Assembly (NCBI GenBank): GCA_019119265.1
Contig: DWXI01000148.1
Coordinates: 1-53,560 of the forward strand
Source of the DNA: Candidatus Mediterraneibacter intestinigallinarum
Lineage (GTDB): Bacteria; Bacillota; Clostridia; Lachnospirales; Lachnospiraceae
Length of the DNA: 53,560 bases
Reading direction: 5' to 3'
Shown: positions 26,632 through 35,062 of the stretch, one piece after another
How positions within the stretch are numbered: the first letter of the stretch is position 1
How the letters are laid out: each line of letters opens with the position of its first letter
Position numbers and translations under genes: made by a program
Notes under the pieces: model-generated
Told to the model about the DNA's origin: nothing
What the model saw: only the letters and a program-made list of their open reading frames with translations
Database searches by the model: none

Positions 26632-27255
26632 TTACTCTCCAAAACGAATCTTCTTATACGCCTTGATCTCCTCCACACATTTTTCAAATCCGAGCTTTCC
26701 GCTGTCCAGACACAGGTCATAGTTTCTTGCGTCCACCCACTCATGCCCGGTATGATAGCGGTAAAAATCTCCCCTGTATGCATCGGTCTTTTCGATGAAC
26801 TTCTGCATTTCTTTCTCGGTCATGCTATGCCGTTCCATAGACCTGTCCAGGCAAAACTTTTTATCTGCATGGATGAATACGCTCATTACATTCGGATAGT
26901 CCTGCAGCACATAGTCAGCACATCTTCCGACAATGACACAGGATTCTTTTGCAGCCAGGTTCTTAATTATCTTTGCCTGATAGTTAAACAGATTGTCATC
27001 CGAAGTAAATCCCTTGTCTTCCGGCGGAAGGAGTTCTCCGTCATAAGGGCGGTTCAGGATACGGAACCATCCTGCATGGCGGATCTTCTCATCCGACATA
27101 CCGAAGAGCCGCTCATTGATGCCGCTGTCCTCCGATGCCATTCTCAGGATCTCACGACTATAGCAGTTGATGCCGAGATCTTTCGCGAGCATCGCGCCGA
27201 TTGTCTTCCCACCGCTTCCGTACTGTCTTGAAATCGTAATGACGATATTTTTCAT
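26632..27255 (-). CDS. Cytidylate-kinase-like P-loop protein (copy 1)
   Basis: A 207-residue protein of the cytidylate-kinase-like family that is widespread in Clostridia. It has an atypical P-loop in ITISRQYGSGGKTIG and a central IVGRCADYVL segment. Near the C-terminus is a substrate or lid region (YRYHTGHEWVDARNYDLCLD). True Cmk has a different architecture, so the phosphate acceptor is unknown. It lies 26 nt behind livF and is probably the last gene of the liv operon. A paralogue lies on the other side of that operon (31163-31795). Confidence 0.85.
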   Translation of the reverse strand: MKNIVITISRQYGSGGKTIGAMLAKDLGINCYSREILRMASEDSGINERLFGMSDEKIRHAGWFRILNRPYDGELLPPEDKGFTSDDNLFNYQAKIIKNLAAKESCVIVGRCADYVLQDYPNVMSVFIHADKKFCLDRSMERHSMTEKEMQKFIEKTDAYRGDFYRYHTGHEWVDARNYDLCLDSGKLGFEKCVEEIKAYKKIRFGE

Positions 27256-27281
27256 AGATGCACCTCCTCAAACCATAGCTG

Positions 27282-27992
27282 TTACTCGCCCAGATAAGCT
27301 TTCTTTATCGAATCATCCTCCAGAAGATCTTTTGCATTGCCTTCGAGCACAATCTTTCCTGTCTCGAGCACATAAGCTCTGTCGGCGATCGCAAGCGCCT
27401 TTTTTGCATTCTGTTCCACGAGGAGAACCGTAGTTCCGCTCTCGCTCACAGCGCGGATAATATCGAAAATCTCGTTGACCAGAATCGGTGAGAGACCCAT
27501 GGACGGTTCATCCATCAGGATGATCTTTGGTTTTGACATAAGAGCCCGGCCCATTGCAAGCATCTGCTGTTCACCGCCGCTCAATGTTCCTGCCATCTGA
27601 TTCTTTCTCTCTTCCAGACGCGGGAAACGTTTATACACATTTGCCAGACTCTCTTCAATCTCATTCTTGTCTTTTCGCGTATAAGCCCCCATCCTCAGAT
27701 TTTCATACACACTCAGCTCGGCAAACACGCGTCGTCCTTCCGGAACATGCGCCATTCCCATGGAAACGATCTTATGGGCCGGCACTTTTGTAATGTCTTT
27801 GCCCTCGAAGATCACATGACCCTTTTTAGGGGAAATAAGTCCTGTGACCGTATGGAGAGTTGTTGTCTTCCCCGCACCGTTTGCGCCGATCAGTGCGATG
27901 ACCTCTCCTTTATTTACTTCAAATGAAATGCCCTTGATTGCCTGGATGACTCCGTAATATACTTCCAGATCTTTTACTTCAAGCATTGCCAT
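27282..27992 (-). CDS. livF: Branched-chain amino acid ABC transporter ATPase LivF
   Basis: One of the two ATPases of the high-affinity branched-chain amino acid importer. The 236-residue protein has LIGANGAGKTTTLHTVTG (Walker A), signature SGGEQQMLAMGRAL, Walker B ILMDEPSMGLSP and the LivF-type C-terminus AYLGE. The start at 27992 (MAMLEV) follows AGGAGG; the upstream in-frame ATG at 28016 lies inside livG before this site. It follows livG with a 13-nt gap. Confidence 0.93.
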   Translation of the reverse strand: MAMLEVKDLEVYYGVIQAIKGISFEVNKGEVIALIGANGAGKTTTLHTVTGLISPKKGHVIFEGKDITKVPAHKIVSMGMAHVPEGRRVFAELSVYENLRMGAYTRKDKNEIEESLANVYKRFPRLEERKNQMAGTLSGGEQQMLAMGRALMSKPKIILMDEPSMGLSPILVNEIFDIIRAVSESGTTVLLVEQNAKKALAIADRAYVLETGKIVLEGNAKDLLEDDSIKKAYLGE

Positions 27993-28005
27993 AACCAGTT
28001 TCCTC

Positions 28006-28764
28006 CTATTCTCCAAGATATGCCGTAATGACCTGCGGGTCGTTCAGCACGTTCGATGTACTGCCCTGACAGAGTACTTCACCAAAGTTCAGCACAGTCA
28101 GTTTCTCGCAGATACCGCTTACCAGCTTCATATCATGTTCGATCAGGAGGATCGTCATATGGAATTCCTCGCGCACAAAGCGAATCATATCCATCAGTTC
28201 CCCTGTCTCATTCGGATTCATTCCCGCAGCCGGTTCATCCAGAAGCAGAAGCTTCGGCTCCGTCGCCAGCGCTCTTGCAATCTCCAGGCGTCTCTGCTGA
28301 CCGTAAGGAAGATTCGACGCTTTTCTGTAAGCAGCTTCTTCCAGATTAAACACTTTCAGCAGCTCCATGGCCTGCTCATCCATTTCTTTCTCCACTTTCC
28401 TGTATCTCGGGAGACGCAGGATTCCCTCGACAGTGGAATAATGATGCTTATTGTGAAGCCCCACTTTTACATTATCCAGAACACTCAGATCTTTAAAGAG
28501 ACGGATATTCTGGAATGTTCTTGCGATGCCTGCTTTACTGATATCGATGGTCTTTTTCCCTGTGATATCTTTCCCGTCCAGGATCACCTTTCCTGTATCC
28601 GGTCTGTAAACTCCTGTCAACAGGTTAAAGACAGTTGTCTTACCCGCTCCGTTGGGACCGATCAGCCCGTAAAGTTCTTCTTTTTCGATTGAAATATCAA
28701 ATGCATTCACCGCACGGAGACCGCCGAACGAAATGCCCAGGTTTTTTACTTCCAGTAATGCCAT
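28006..28764 (-). CDS. livG: Branched-chain amino acid ABC transporter ATPase LivG
   Basis: The second ATPase of the importer. The 252-residue protein has LIGPNGAGKTTVFNLLTG, the LivG-type region GIARTFQNIRLF, signature PYGQQRRLEIARAL and Walker B LLLDEPAAGMNP. Start MALLEV at 28764 shares one base with the livM stop (TAATG) and has AAAGGAGG upstream. Confidence 0.94.
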   Translation of the reverse strand: MALLEVKNLGISFGGLRAVNAFDISIEKEELYGLIGPNGAGKTTVFNLLTGVYRPDTGKVILDGKDITGKKTIDISKAGIARTFQNIRLFKDLSVLDNVKVGLHNKHHYSTVEGILRLPRYRKVEKEMDEQAMELLKVFNLEEAAYRKASNLPYGQQRRLEIARALATEPKLLLLDEPAAGMNPNETGELMDMIRFVREEFHMTILLIEHDMKLVSGICEKLTVLNFGEVLCQGSTSNVLNDPQVITAYLGE

Positions 28765-29825
28765 TATTTCACAGCCTCCTTTTTCTTTCTGTGGAAGGAG
28801 AGGTGTTTTTCTCTCCACTCGATCGCCTTCGGCGCCCAGTTAAAGAGCATCATGGCAATCAGCACGATCGCATAGATCAACATACGATAATCCTCCAGAC
28901 CTCTCAAAAGCTCCGGGAGAAGTGTCAGGATTACGGCTGCAATAATTGAACCTCTGATATTTCCGATGCCGCCCAGCACAACAAATACAAGAATCATGAT
29001 CGACTGGTTATATCCGAAGTTATTCGTATTCGCTGTCAATGTAGACAGGTTATGTGCATAGAGCACTCCCGCCCCTCCGGCCAGTGCCGCTGAAACAGTA
29101 AATGCCATCAGTTTATATTTTGTAATATTAATTCCTACAGACTCTGCTGCAATCCTATTATCGCGAATCGCCATGATCGCACGTCCGTCTCGGGAATTGA
29201 TCATGTTGAGCACGATAAATAGTGTAATAAGAATCATAATAAAGGCGATCAGGAATGTAGAATCCTGCGGCGTACCCGTTATCCCCTGAGGCCCGTTTAC
29301 AATAACAGTTCCATCCGGTTCCATATTCAGACCCATCACATCCTTCGTGGAGAAATGGAATCCGTTGGAATCTTTGCCGATAAACAGCACATTAACAAGA
29401 TTCTTGATAATCTCACCGAATGCCAGTGTAACAATCGCAAGATAGTCTCCCTTTAAGCGGAGTACAGGGATACCGATAATGATGCCGAAAATCGCTGCCA
29501 CGGCAATACCGATCAGCATTGCAAGCAAAAAACGCAGAAATCCGTTTTCGATCACATCTCTCATACATTTTGAGAAAAATGCACTTGAAAATGCTCCTAC
29601 GCACATAAAGCCCGCGTGTCCGAGGCTCAGTTCTCCGAGGATACCTACCACGAGATTCAGAGAAACCGCCATGATCACATAAATACAGACCGGCACCATG
29701 ATACCTTCCAGCAGGCTGGAAATACTTCCTGTAGCGATCAGTGTCTGCATAATGATAAAGGCAATGATCACCATACCATATGTGATAAGATTACTTTTTG
29801 TATTTTTATTCATTTTCTTCAACAT
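28764..29825 (-). CDS. livM: Branched-chain amino acid ABC transporter permease LivM
   Basis: A membrane permease of about 353 residues with about 8-10 helices. Family marks are LVVGILGELSLGHAGFM near residue 60 and LRLKGDYLAIVTLAFGEI near residue 125, followed by NGPQGITG and the cytoplasmic NSRDGRAIMAIRDNRIAAES coupling loop. The start is uncertain: ATG 29825 (AGGTGG upstream) is preferred over the GTG at 29834. It follows livH by 9 nt. Confidence 0.93.
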   Translation of the reverse strand: MLKKMNKNTKSNLITYGMVIIAFIIMQTLIATGSISSLLEGIMVPVCIYVIMAVSLNLVVGILGELSLGHAGFMCVGAFSSAFFSKCMRDVIENGFLRFLLAMLIGIAVAAIFGIIIGIPVLRLKGDYLAIVTLAFGEIIKNLVNVLFIGKDSNGFHFSTKDVMGLNMEPDGTVIVNGPQGITGTPQDSTFLIAFIMILITLFIVLNMINSRDGRAIMAIRDNRIAAESVGINITKYKLMAFTVSAALAGGAGVLYAHNLSTLTANTNNFGYNQSIMILVFVVLGGIGNIRGSIIAAVILTLLPELLRGLEDYRMLIYAIVLIAMMLFNWAPKAIEWREKHLSFHRKKKEAVK

Positions 29826-29834
29826 ACCGCCCAC

Positions 29835-30719
29835 CTACACTTTCTCCTGAATCTTCTTGCCTAAAAGACCCGTAGGTTTCACTAAAAGTACGACGATAAG
29901 CACTGCAAATACCAGGGCGTCTGCCATCTGAGATGTAATGTATGCCCGTCCGAAGATCTCGATGATTCCAAGAAGGAGCCCGCCGATAAATGCGCCCGGA
30001 ATCGAACCGATGCCGCCGAATACCGCTGCCACGAATGCCTTGATGCCCGGCATTGCTCCTGTATACGGCGTCACACTTGGATAAGCTGAGCAGTACAGTA
30101 CACCTGCAATCGCTGCCAGAGCTGAGCCAATGGCAAACGTCAGAGCGATCGTTCCATTTACGTTGATTCCCATAAGCTGTGCGGCGCCTTTGTCCTCAGA
30201 CACAGCGCGCATCGCCTGACCGGGTTTTGACTTCTGTACAAATGCAACAAGTACGATCATAATGACAATACAAACTCCGATCGTAACGATCGTAACACCT
30301 GAAATGCTGAGCTGTCCTCCCGCCAGCGTGATTCCGCTCCACTTGATAACTGACGGGAAAGTCTTTGCGTTAGATCCAAAGGCAAGCAGCGCGATATTCT
30401 GCAGCAGATAGCTGACGCCGATCGCGGTGATCAGGACTGACAACGATGATGTTGCGTTTCTCAATGGTTTGTATGCGATCCTCTCGATCACGACTCCAAG
30501 CAAAGTACATACTACAATCGCGATCAGCACCGCGATGACCGGAGACAATCCTGCCTGCGACATAGCGATCAACGCCATATATGCCCCGATCATGATAACA
30601 TCTCCGTGCGCAAAGTTCAGCATTTTCGCAATACCATAGACCATGGTATATCCGAGAGCGATGATCGCATAGACGCTCCCCAGACTTAATCCGTTGATTA
30701 AATACGATATAAAGCTCAT
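29835..30719 (-). CDS. livH: Branched-chain amino acid ABC transporter permease LivH
   Basis: A permease of about 294 residues and first gene of livHMGF. It shows NGLSLGSVYAIIALGYTMVY and LNFAHGDVIMIGAY near the start, the coupling loop KPGQAMRAVSEDKGAAQLMG and FVAAVFGGIGSIPGAFIGG, all typical of LivH. ATG 30719 is best spaced from GAAGGGA; in-frame ATGs at 30725 and 30740 are alternatives. No LivJ/LivK binding protein is in the window; it must be encoded elsewhere. Confidence 0.93.
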   Translation of the reverse strand: MSFISYLINGLSLGSVYAIIALGYTMVYGIAKMLNFAHGDVIMIGAYMALIAMSQAGLSPVIAVLIAIVVCTLLGVVIERIAYKPLRNATSSLSVLITAIGVSYLLQNIALLAFGSNAKTFPSVIKWSGITLAGGQLSISGVTIVTIGVCIVIMIVLVAFVQKSKPGQAMRAVSEDKGAAQLMGINVNGTIALTFAIGSALAAIAGVLYCSAYPSVTPYTGAMPGIKAFVAAVFGGIGSIPGAFIGGLLLGIIEIFGRAYITSQMADALVFAVLIVVLLVKPTGLLGKKIQEKV

Positions 30720-30763
30720 ATCCATTCCCTTCCATTCCATGCTTTACTATAATAGATCATCTG

Positions 30764-30793
30764 ATTATACCACAGGTATACGACAGTAATCAA
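30764..30793 (-). promoter_or_regulatory. Sigma-A promoter of the liv operon
   Basis: TTGATT, 18 nt, TATAAT on the minus strand, about 45 nt before the livH start. Confidence 0.75.
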
Positions 30794-30827
30794 CAAAAAA
30801 ATCGAGCACACTCGGTTTTGTAATAAC

Positions 30828-30980
30828 AGTTCAGCCATGGAGCTGGCCGGGAGAGAAAATCATGCTCGCATGATTTTTCGAGCGGACTGTTCCATGAGAT
30901 GAGCGCCTGTCAATGAGTAAAACAGCGGCGGCAGCCGCAGTAAGCACGAAGTGCGGTTTTACGAATGGCGCGGCTGAACT
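30828..30980. repeat. Structured intergenic element, family A copy 1 (153 bp, terminal inverted repeats)
   Basis: The element begins AGTTCAGCC and ends GGCTGAACT, a 9-bp terminal inverted repeat. Inside are a 10-bp hairpin (30856-30877, AAAATCATGC-tc-GCATGATTTT) and a three-way-junction core. In the core, GTAAAAC (30917-30923) pairs with GTTTTAC (30956-30962), enclosing hairpins GCGGC-ggca-GCCGC and GCAC-gaa-GTGC. Further out, GCGCC pairs with GGCGC. It is almost identical to 31961-32113 and shares its core architecture with 35063-35330. Confidence 0.8.
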
Positions 30981-31094
30981 GTGGACGCACAGAAAGCACG
31001 ATAGTGCGGCTTTGCGAATGGCGCGAGCTGAACTGTGGACGCAACGTAAGCACGAAGTGCGACTTTGCGAATGGCGCGGCTGAACTGTGGACGC
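30981..31094. repeat. Tandem partial units of the family A element
   Basis: Two further ~52-bp units repeat the last part of the element, each with an AAGCAC...GTGC hairpin followed by TTTGCGAATGGCGCG, GCTGAACTGT and GGACGCA. They diverge slightly (GATA for GAA in one loop), so they are old duplications. Only the second hairpin and right end of the element are repeated. Confidence 0.7.
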
Positions 31095-31098
31095 ACTG

Positions 31099-31150
31099 AA
31101 AAGGAGAGGCAGGAAAAGCTTACACATACATTTTCCCGTCTCTCCTTTTT
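31099..31150 (-). terminator. Terminator of the second cytidylate-kinase-like gene
   Basis: AAAAGGAGAGGCAGGAAAA pairs imperfectly with TTTTCCCGTCTCTCCTTTT, 12 nt beyond the stop at 31163. Confidence 0.7.
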
Positions 31151-31162
31151 ATTTCTCATCTG

Positions 31163-31795
31163 TCACTCGCGCGTCTCCCACTTCCGATAGATTGCTTCCA
31201 GGGCATCTACCACTCCTTCAATGCCTAGCAGGCTTGCATTGAACATCATGCTATTTGCATCAATGCCTCCCCACTCTCTTTTCGTACGCGCTTCATAATA
31301 GTTTTTCCTGTCGCGGTCTGTTTTCCTAATCTTGTCAGCCGCCTGCTTTTCATCCAGTTTATAGAGTTTCATGATCCGGCGGATCCGATCCTCTTTATAT
31401 GCATATATAAACGTATTAATGCAATTCGTATAATCCCCGAGCACATAGTCGGCGCATCTTCCTACAAAGATCCCCGGCCCCTCCTCTGCCAGCTTGCGTA
31501 TGATAGCCGACTGTCTTTCAAACACCCGGTCTGTCAGCGTCTTCCCTGACTCGTCACTGTTCATGAATACGCGGTATTCAAGACTGCTTGATGCATAGGC
31601 TGACAGAAATCTTCCAAGAATCGTCTCATCCACCTTTGTCGCATCTTCATTGCTGATGCGCAGCTCCTGTGCCGCCATGCGGATCAGATTATGATCATAC
31701 AGCGGAATGTCGAGTCTCTCCGCCAGTTTGTTTCCGATCTCGTGTCCGCCGCTTCCAAACTGTCTGCCGATCGTGATGATCGTATGCTGCATCAT
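31163..31795 (-). CDS. Cytidylate-kinase-like P-loop protein (copy 2)
   Basis: A 210-residue paralogue of the protein at 26632-27255. It has ITIGRQFGSGGHEIGNKLAE, LYDHNLIRMAAQE, the shared FVGRCADYVLGDY and a basic lid region (KTDRDRKNYYEARTKREWGG). The acceptor is unknown. The start at 31795 (ATG ATG) follows AAGGAG at good spacing; a GTG at 31804 is too close. It is a single gene between two copies of the family A element. Confidence 0.85.
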   Translation of the reverse strand: MMQHTIITIGRQFGSGGHEIGNKLAERLDIPLYDHNLIRMAAQELRISNEDATKVDETILGRFLSAYASSSLEYRVFMNSDESGKTLTDRVFERQSAIIRKLAEEGPGIFVGRCADYVLGDYTNCINTFIYAYKEDRIRRIMKLYKLDEKQAADKIRKTDRDRKNYYEARTKREWGGIDANSMMFNASLLGIEGVVDALEAIYRKWETRE

Positions 31796-31896
31796 ATCCG
31801 TCACTCCTTCCTGTGAAACACTACATGAGCGCTGTATTTATCGTACCGGGAATCCGCAGCCGCTGCCCGAGCCCCCGGACTTTTATTCACAGTTAG

Positions 31897-31924
31897 ATTA
31901 TATCATCATTATGCACAAATTGAA
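31897..31924 (-). promoter_or_regulatory. Candidate promoter of the second kinase-like gene
   Basis: TATAAT (31902-31897) on the minus strand with a weak TTCAAT 16 nt upstream. The leader of about 95 nt includes a GC-rich CCGGG/CCCGG hairpin at about 31838-31878. Confidence 0.45.
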
Positions 31925-31960
31925 CAGCATTTTGAGGATATTTTTGTAAATTTTTGTGAT

Positions 31961-32113
31961 AGTTCAGTCATGGAGCTGACCAGGAGAGAAAATCATGCTC
32001 GCATGATTTTTCGAGTAGGCTGTTCCATGAGCTGAGCGCCTGTCAATAAGTAAAACAGCGGCGGCAGCCGCAATAAGCACGAAGTGCGGTTTTACGAATG
32101 GCGCGGCTGAACT
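31961..32113. repeat. Structured intergenic element, family A copy 2 (153 bp)
   Basis: It has the same length as copy 1, begins AGTTCAGTC and ends GGCTGAACT. The hairpin AAAATCATGC-tc-GCATGATTTT and the three-way-junction core (GTAAAAC 32050-32056 with GTTTTAC 32089-32095) are conserved. Changes fall mostly in unpaired or weakly paired positions. TCATGGA pairs with TCCATGA around the first hairpin. It ends two bases before the stop codon of the Bce-type permease. Confidence 0.8.
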
Positions 32114-32114
32114 A

Positions 32115-34190
32115 TTATAGACTTTTCTCTTTTCCGCTGACAATTGTATAGTATCCTTTCGACGTGATGATATAAACGATCACGTAGAAAAGAGCAAATA
32201 CAAGGTAGCAGCATACTGTCACGATAATGAGCAGGCTCTCTTCGGCTGCCCATATCAGGAGCAGTATCTTGGAGATCAGCGGGAATGCAAACGTCAGGTG
32301 GATTCCCGCCATGACAAGCGGCAGGAAGAACACGGTCAGCACCTGCGAGTTAATGCTCTGCTTTACTTCCTTCCGGGTCATGCCTACTTTCATTAGGATA
32401 TCAAAACGATCCTGATCTTCATATCCTTCCGAGATCTGTTTGTAATACATGATGAGTACCGTTCCGAAGAGAAATACTGCCCCCAGCATCACGCCCAGGA
32501 AGAAAAGCCCGCCGTTAATAGCTATGGTATCCGCTCTTCCGCCCGCCTTGGAATCGATATAATAGTGGGGATAATCCACGGTCGTCTGTGCTCCGTCCGT
32601 TTCCTCTCCATCCGAAGCGGTCAGCGCTCCGATTCGTTCCAGGATTGTATTATAGATATCGATCTGTTTCTCATCTCCACACGTCAGGTCAAATCCATAG
32701 TTCTCTTCTATATAGGCAACCGCTATACTCTCGTCTTCCTTTGCAAGCGAATTTCTGTACTCCTCAATCTGACGGATCACAGACATATCTTTCGCGACAA
32801 TAAAGTACGCTCCCATTACATTTGCCTGTGCAGTTCCCACAGGAAACGGCTGCTTATCCAGAAGCTTTACATCCCACGAACCGCAGCCTGTGATCGACAG
32901 TGTATCATAATCATAATCTGCTTTGAATGGATAGAGCAGAAGTTCGCCGTCTGAGAGCTCCGCGCTTTCTCCGGATAGTCGGTTGTAATCTTCCAGGCTG
33001 ATCATATAGATACTCCGGATAGATTCCACGTCGCCCGTTCCTGTTCCAGCAGTTCCTCCTGCACTCAGTGTGAACTCATCCCGCAGCTGGAATCCCGCCA
33101 TACTGTAGATATGAAAATCCTCAATATTCTCCGAATTTTCACCGTATTCTGCCAGCACTTCATCTACGATCGCCTTGTACGGCTCTGTCTCGCTGTAGTC
33201 GTCAGATCTGAGTTCCATCGTAATATCATGGGGATATCTCTTCTGTATGCCGTCCTCCGTCTGGGCGTAAAGGCACACTGTGGACGACAGCGTGACCAAT
33301 ACCATAGTAGACAGGATACAGATCGATGCAAGCCCCGCGCCGTTACGTTTCATCCGGTAGACCATAGATGAAAGGGAAACAAAATGTTTTGTTCTATAGT
33401 AATATTTCTTATTCTTCTGGAGCAGTTTGCACAGCGCTACAGATCCCGAGATAAAAAGCAAATACGTAGCGATGATCACCATGACAACCGCGACAAAGAA
33501 CATGAGCATCGCCGACAGGGGATCGATGACCGCCACTGCCAGATAATACGCCCCGGCCAGCAGCGCCGTTCCTATGATCGCCAGAATCCAGTTTGCCTTC
33601 GGCGGTTTCTCGCCTACATTCTCACTCTTCAGCATTTCTACCGGGCGCAGCCGGAAGATGTAGAAGATCATCCGCAGCATGATGAGGAGAAAAATACCCA
33701 GAAAAAGAACTGTTGTTACTATGATCGGCTGCGGCTCTACCCTGATCGCAAATCCTGTCTGCCCGCCAAGGATACGGATCGCGGCAAGCTCCGCCAGCTT
33801 GGAAAAAAGAATGCCCAGAAGAAGGCCCGCCGCAATGGAGAGCACCGCTGTCAGCACATTCTCCCACACGAGGATTTTGACCAGATTGTGTTTTCCCATC
33901 CCGAGGATGTTGTAAAGTCCGAATTCTTTCTGCCTTCTGCGGATCAGAAATGAATTCGTATAATACAGAAAAATCAGGGAGAAGATCGCTATGACAAACA
34001 CCCCCAGGCTGAGGAAGGACTGGAGCATATCTCCTCCCCGCACCGACGTAAAGTCAGCAGAAAACCCAAGATAGTAAATAATGTAGAACATCATGATCAT
34101 GCAGATGCAGGTGAGGATATACGGAAAGTATAGTTTCCTGTTCTTCACGATCCCGTCTTTTGCCAGTCTGATATAAAATCCGCCCTTCAT
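32115..34190 (-). CDS. BceB-type ABC transporter permease (FtsX family)
   Basis: A 691-residue permease of the peptide-antibiotic sensing and resistance type. An N-terminal helix is followed by an FtsX core, including RRRQKEFGLYNILGMGKHNL, the conserved cytoplasmic segment. A large extracellular domain (about residues 310-570) sits between helices and would bind the antimicrobial peptide, and a C-terminal helix bundle follows. It is translationally coupled to its ATPase (ATGA at 34187-34190). With the adjacent kinase and regulator it should form a flux-sensing module. The peptide recognised is unknown. Confidence 0.92.
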   Translation of the reverse strand: MKGGFYIRLAKDGIVKNRKLYFPYILTCICMIMMFYIIYYLGFSADFTSVRGGDMLQSFLSLGVFVIAIFSLIFLYYTNSFLIRRRQKEFGLYNILGMGKHNLVKILVWENVLTAVLSIAAGLLLGILFSKLAELAAIRILGGQTGFAIRVEPQPIIVTTVLFLGIFLLIMLRMIFYIFRLRPVEMLKSENVGEKPPKANWILAIIGTALLAGAYYLAVAVIDPLSAMLMFFVAVVMVIIATYLLFISGSVALCKLLQKNKKYYYRTKHFVSLSSMVYRMKRNGAGLASICILSTMVLVTLSSTVCLYAQTEDGIQKRYPHDITMELRSDDYSETEPYKAIVDEVLAEYGENSENIEDFHIYSMAGFQLRDEFTLSAGGTAGTGTGDVESIRSIYMISLEDYNRLSGESAELSDGELLLYPFKADYDYDTLSITGCGSWDVKLLDKQPFPVGTAQANVMGAYFIVAKDMSVIRQIEEYRNSLAKEDESIAVAYIEENYGFDLTCGDEKQIDIYNTILERIGALTASDGEETDGAQTTVDYPHYYIDSKAGGRADTIAINGGLFFLGVMLGAVFLFGTVLIMYYKQISEGYEDQDRFDILMKVGMTRKEVKQSINSQVLTVFFLPLVMAGIHLTFAFPLISKILLLIWAAEESLLIIVTVCCYLVFALFYVIVYIITSKGYYTIVSGKEKSL

Positions 34191-34951
34191 CGTCTGTCAC
34201 CACCTGTCGCCAATATCGTGAGTGTGTCAGATATCTTCTGATAGAGCTGCTCATCCGACATATTTCCTCTGTAGACCTGATGGTATACTTCCCCGTCACG
34301 GATAAAGAGTACCCGGCCCGCTTTGCTCGCAGCTTTGACCGAATGAGTCACCATAAGGATCGTCTGTCCTTTCTGGTTGATCTTTGCAAAGAGTGCCAGA
34401 AGTTCATCCGTTGATCGGGAATCAAGGGCCCCTGTAGGCTCATCGGCAAGAATGATCCGCGGATCTGTGATCAGCGCCCTTGCAGCCGCCACTCTCTGTT
34501 TCTGCCCTCCGGAAATCTCATAAGGATATTTTTCCAGCAAAGGTGCGATCCCCAGTTCTTTGGCTATCGGCATAAGTTTCTTCGTCATCTCCTTGTATGT
34601 CTCGCCTTTGAGTACAAGCGGCAGGAGAATGTTATCCTTTACATTAAATGTATCGAGGAGATTAAATTCCTGAAACACAAATCCCAGATTGTCCCGCCTG
34701 AACTCCGAGATATTCTTATCTTTTATCCCCGAGAGCGGCTTCCCGTCCAGATAAACTTCACCTTCTGTCGGCTTATCCAGCGCCGCAAGCATGTTCAGGA
34801 GCGTTGTCTTACCGCTTCCGCTCTCGCCCATGATCGCCACATACTCTCCCTCCTCCACGGAAAAATTTACACATGAGAGCGCCTGCACCTGAGTCCCGCC
34901 AAACCGGGTACGGTATATTTTCTTCAAGTTTTTTACTTCCAAAACAGTCAT
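34187..34951 (-). CDS. BceA-type ABC transporter ATP-binding protein
   Basis: A 254-residue ATPase of the LolD/BceA group: IMGESGSGKTTLLNMLAALD (Walker A), FQEFNLLDTFNVKDNILLPL (Q-loop region), SGGQKQRVAAARAL, Walker B IILADEPTGALD and the switch His in MVTHSVKAA. It powers the BceB-like permease encoded next. Start MTVLEV at 34951 follows AAGGAGGT; an ATG at 34969 lies before that site. A regulator-dependent promoter lies upstream. Confidence 0.93.
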   Translation of the reverse strand: MTVLEVKNLKKIYRTRFGGTQVQALSCVNFSVEEGEYVAIMGESGSGKTTLLNMLAALDKPTEGEVYLDGKPLSGIKDKNISEFRRDNLGFVFQEFNLLDTFNVKDNILLPLVLKGETYKEMTKKLMPIAKELGIAPLLEKYPYEISGGQKQRVAAARALITDPRIILADEPTGALDSRSTDELLALFAKINQKGQTILMVTHSVKAASKAGRVLFIRDGEVYHQVYRGNMSDEQLYQKISDTLTILATGGDRR

Positions 34952-34982
34952 GAAACTGACCTCCTTCATGTTTTCTGGACTC

Positions 34983-35059
34983 AGTATATCAAAACCGGTC
35001 GGAATGCCGACATCGAATCCTGTGACATTCCGACCGGTCCATGTGACACTATTGTCACA
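34983..35059 (-). promoter_or_regulatory. Regulated promoter of the Bce-type transporter, with BceR-like operator
   Basis: A -10 box TATACT (34988-34983) has no good -35, as expected for an activator-dependent promoter. Upstream are two inverted repeats. One is ACCGGTCGGAATG with CATTCCGACCGGT (34994-35006 and 35026-35038). The other is the perfect TGTGACA-ctat-TGTCACA (35042-35059), which fits the TGACA-N4-TGTCA pattern bound by BceR-type regulators. The regulator gene is upstream on the same strand. Confidence 0.7.
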
Positions 35060-35062
35060 CCC

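Noticed and set aside
30831-31127. 98-codon frame with repeated VHSSA-type segments
   Set aside because: The repetition comes from the structured DNA repeats, not from a protein.
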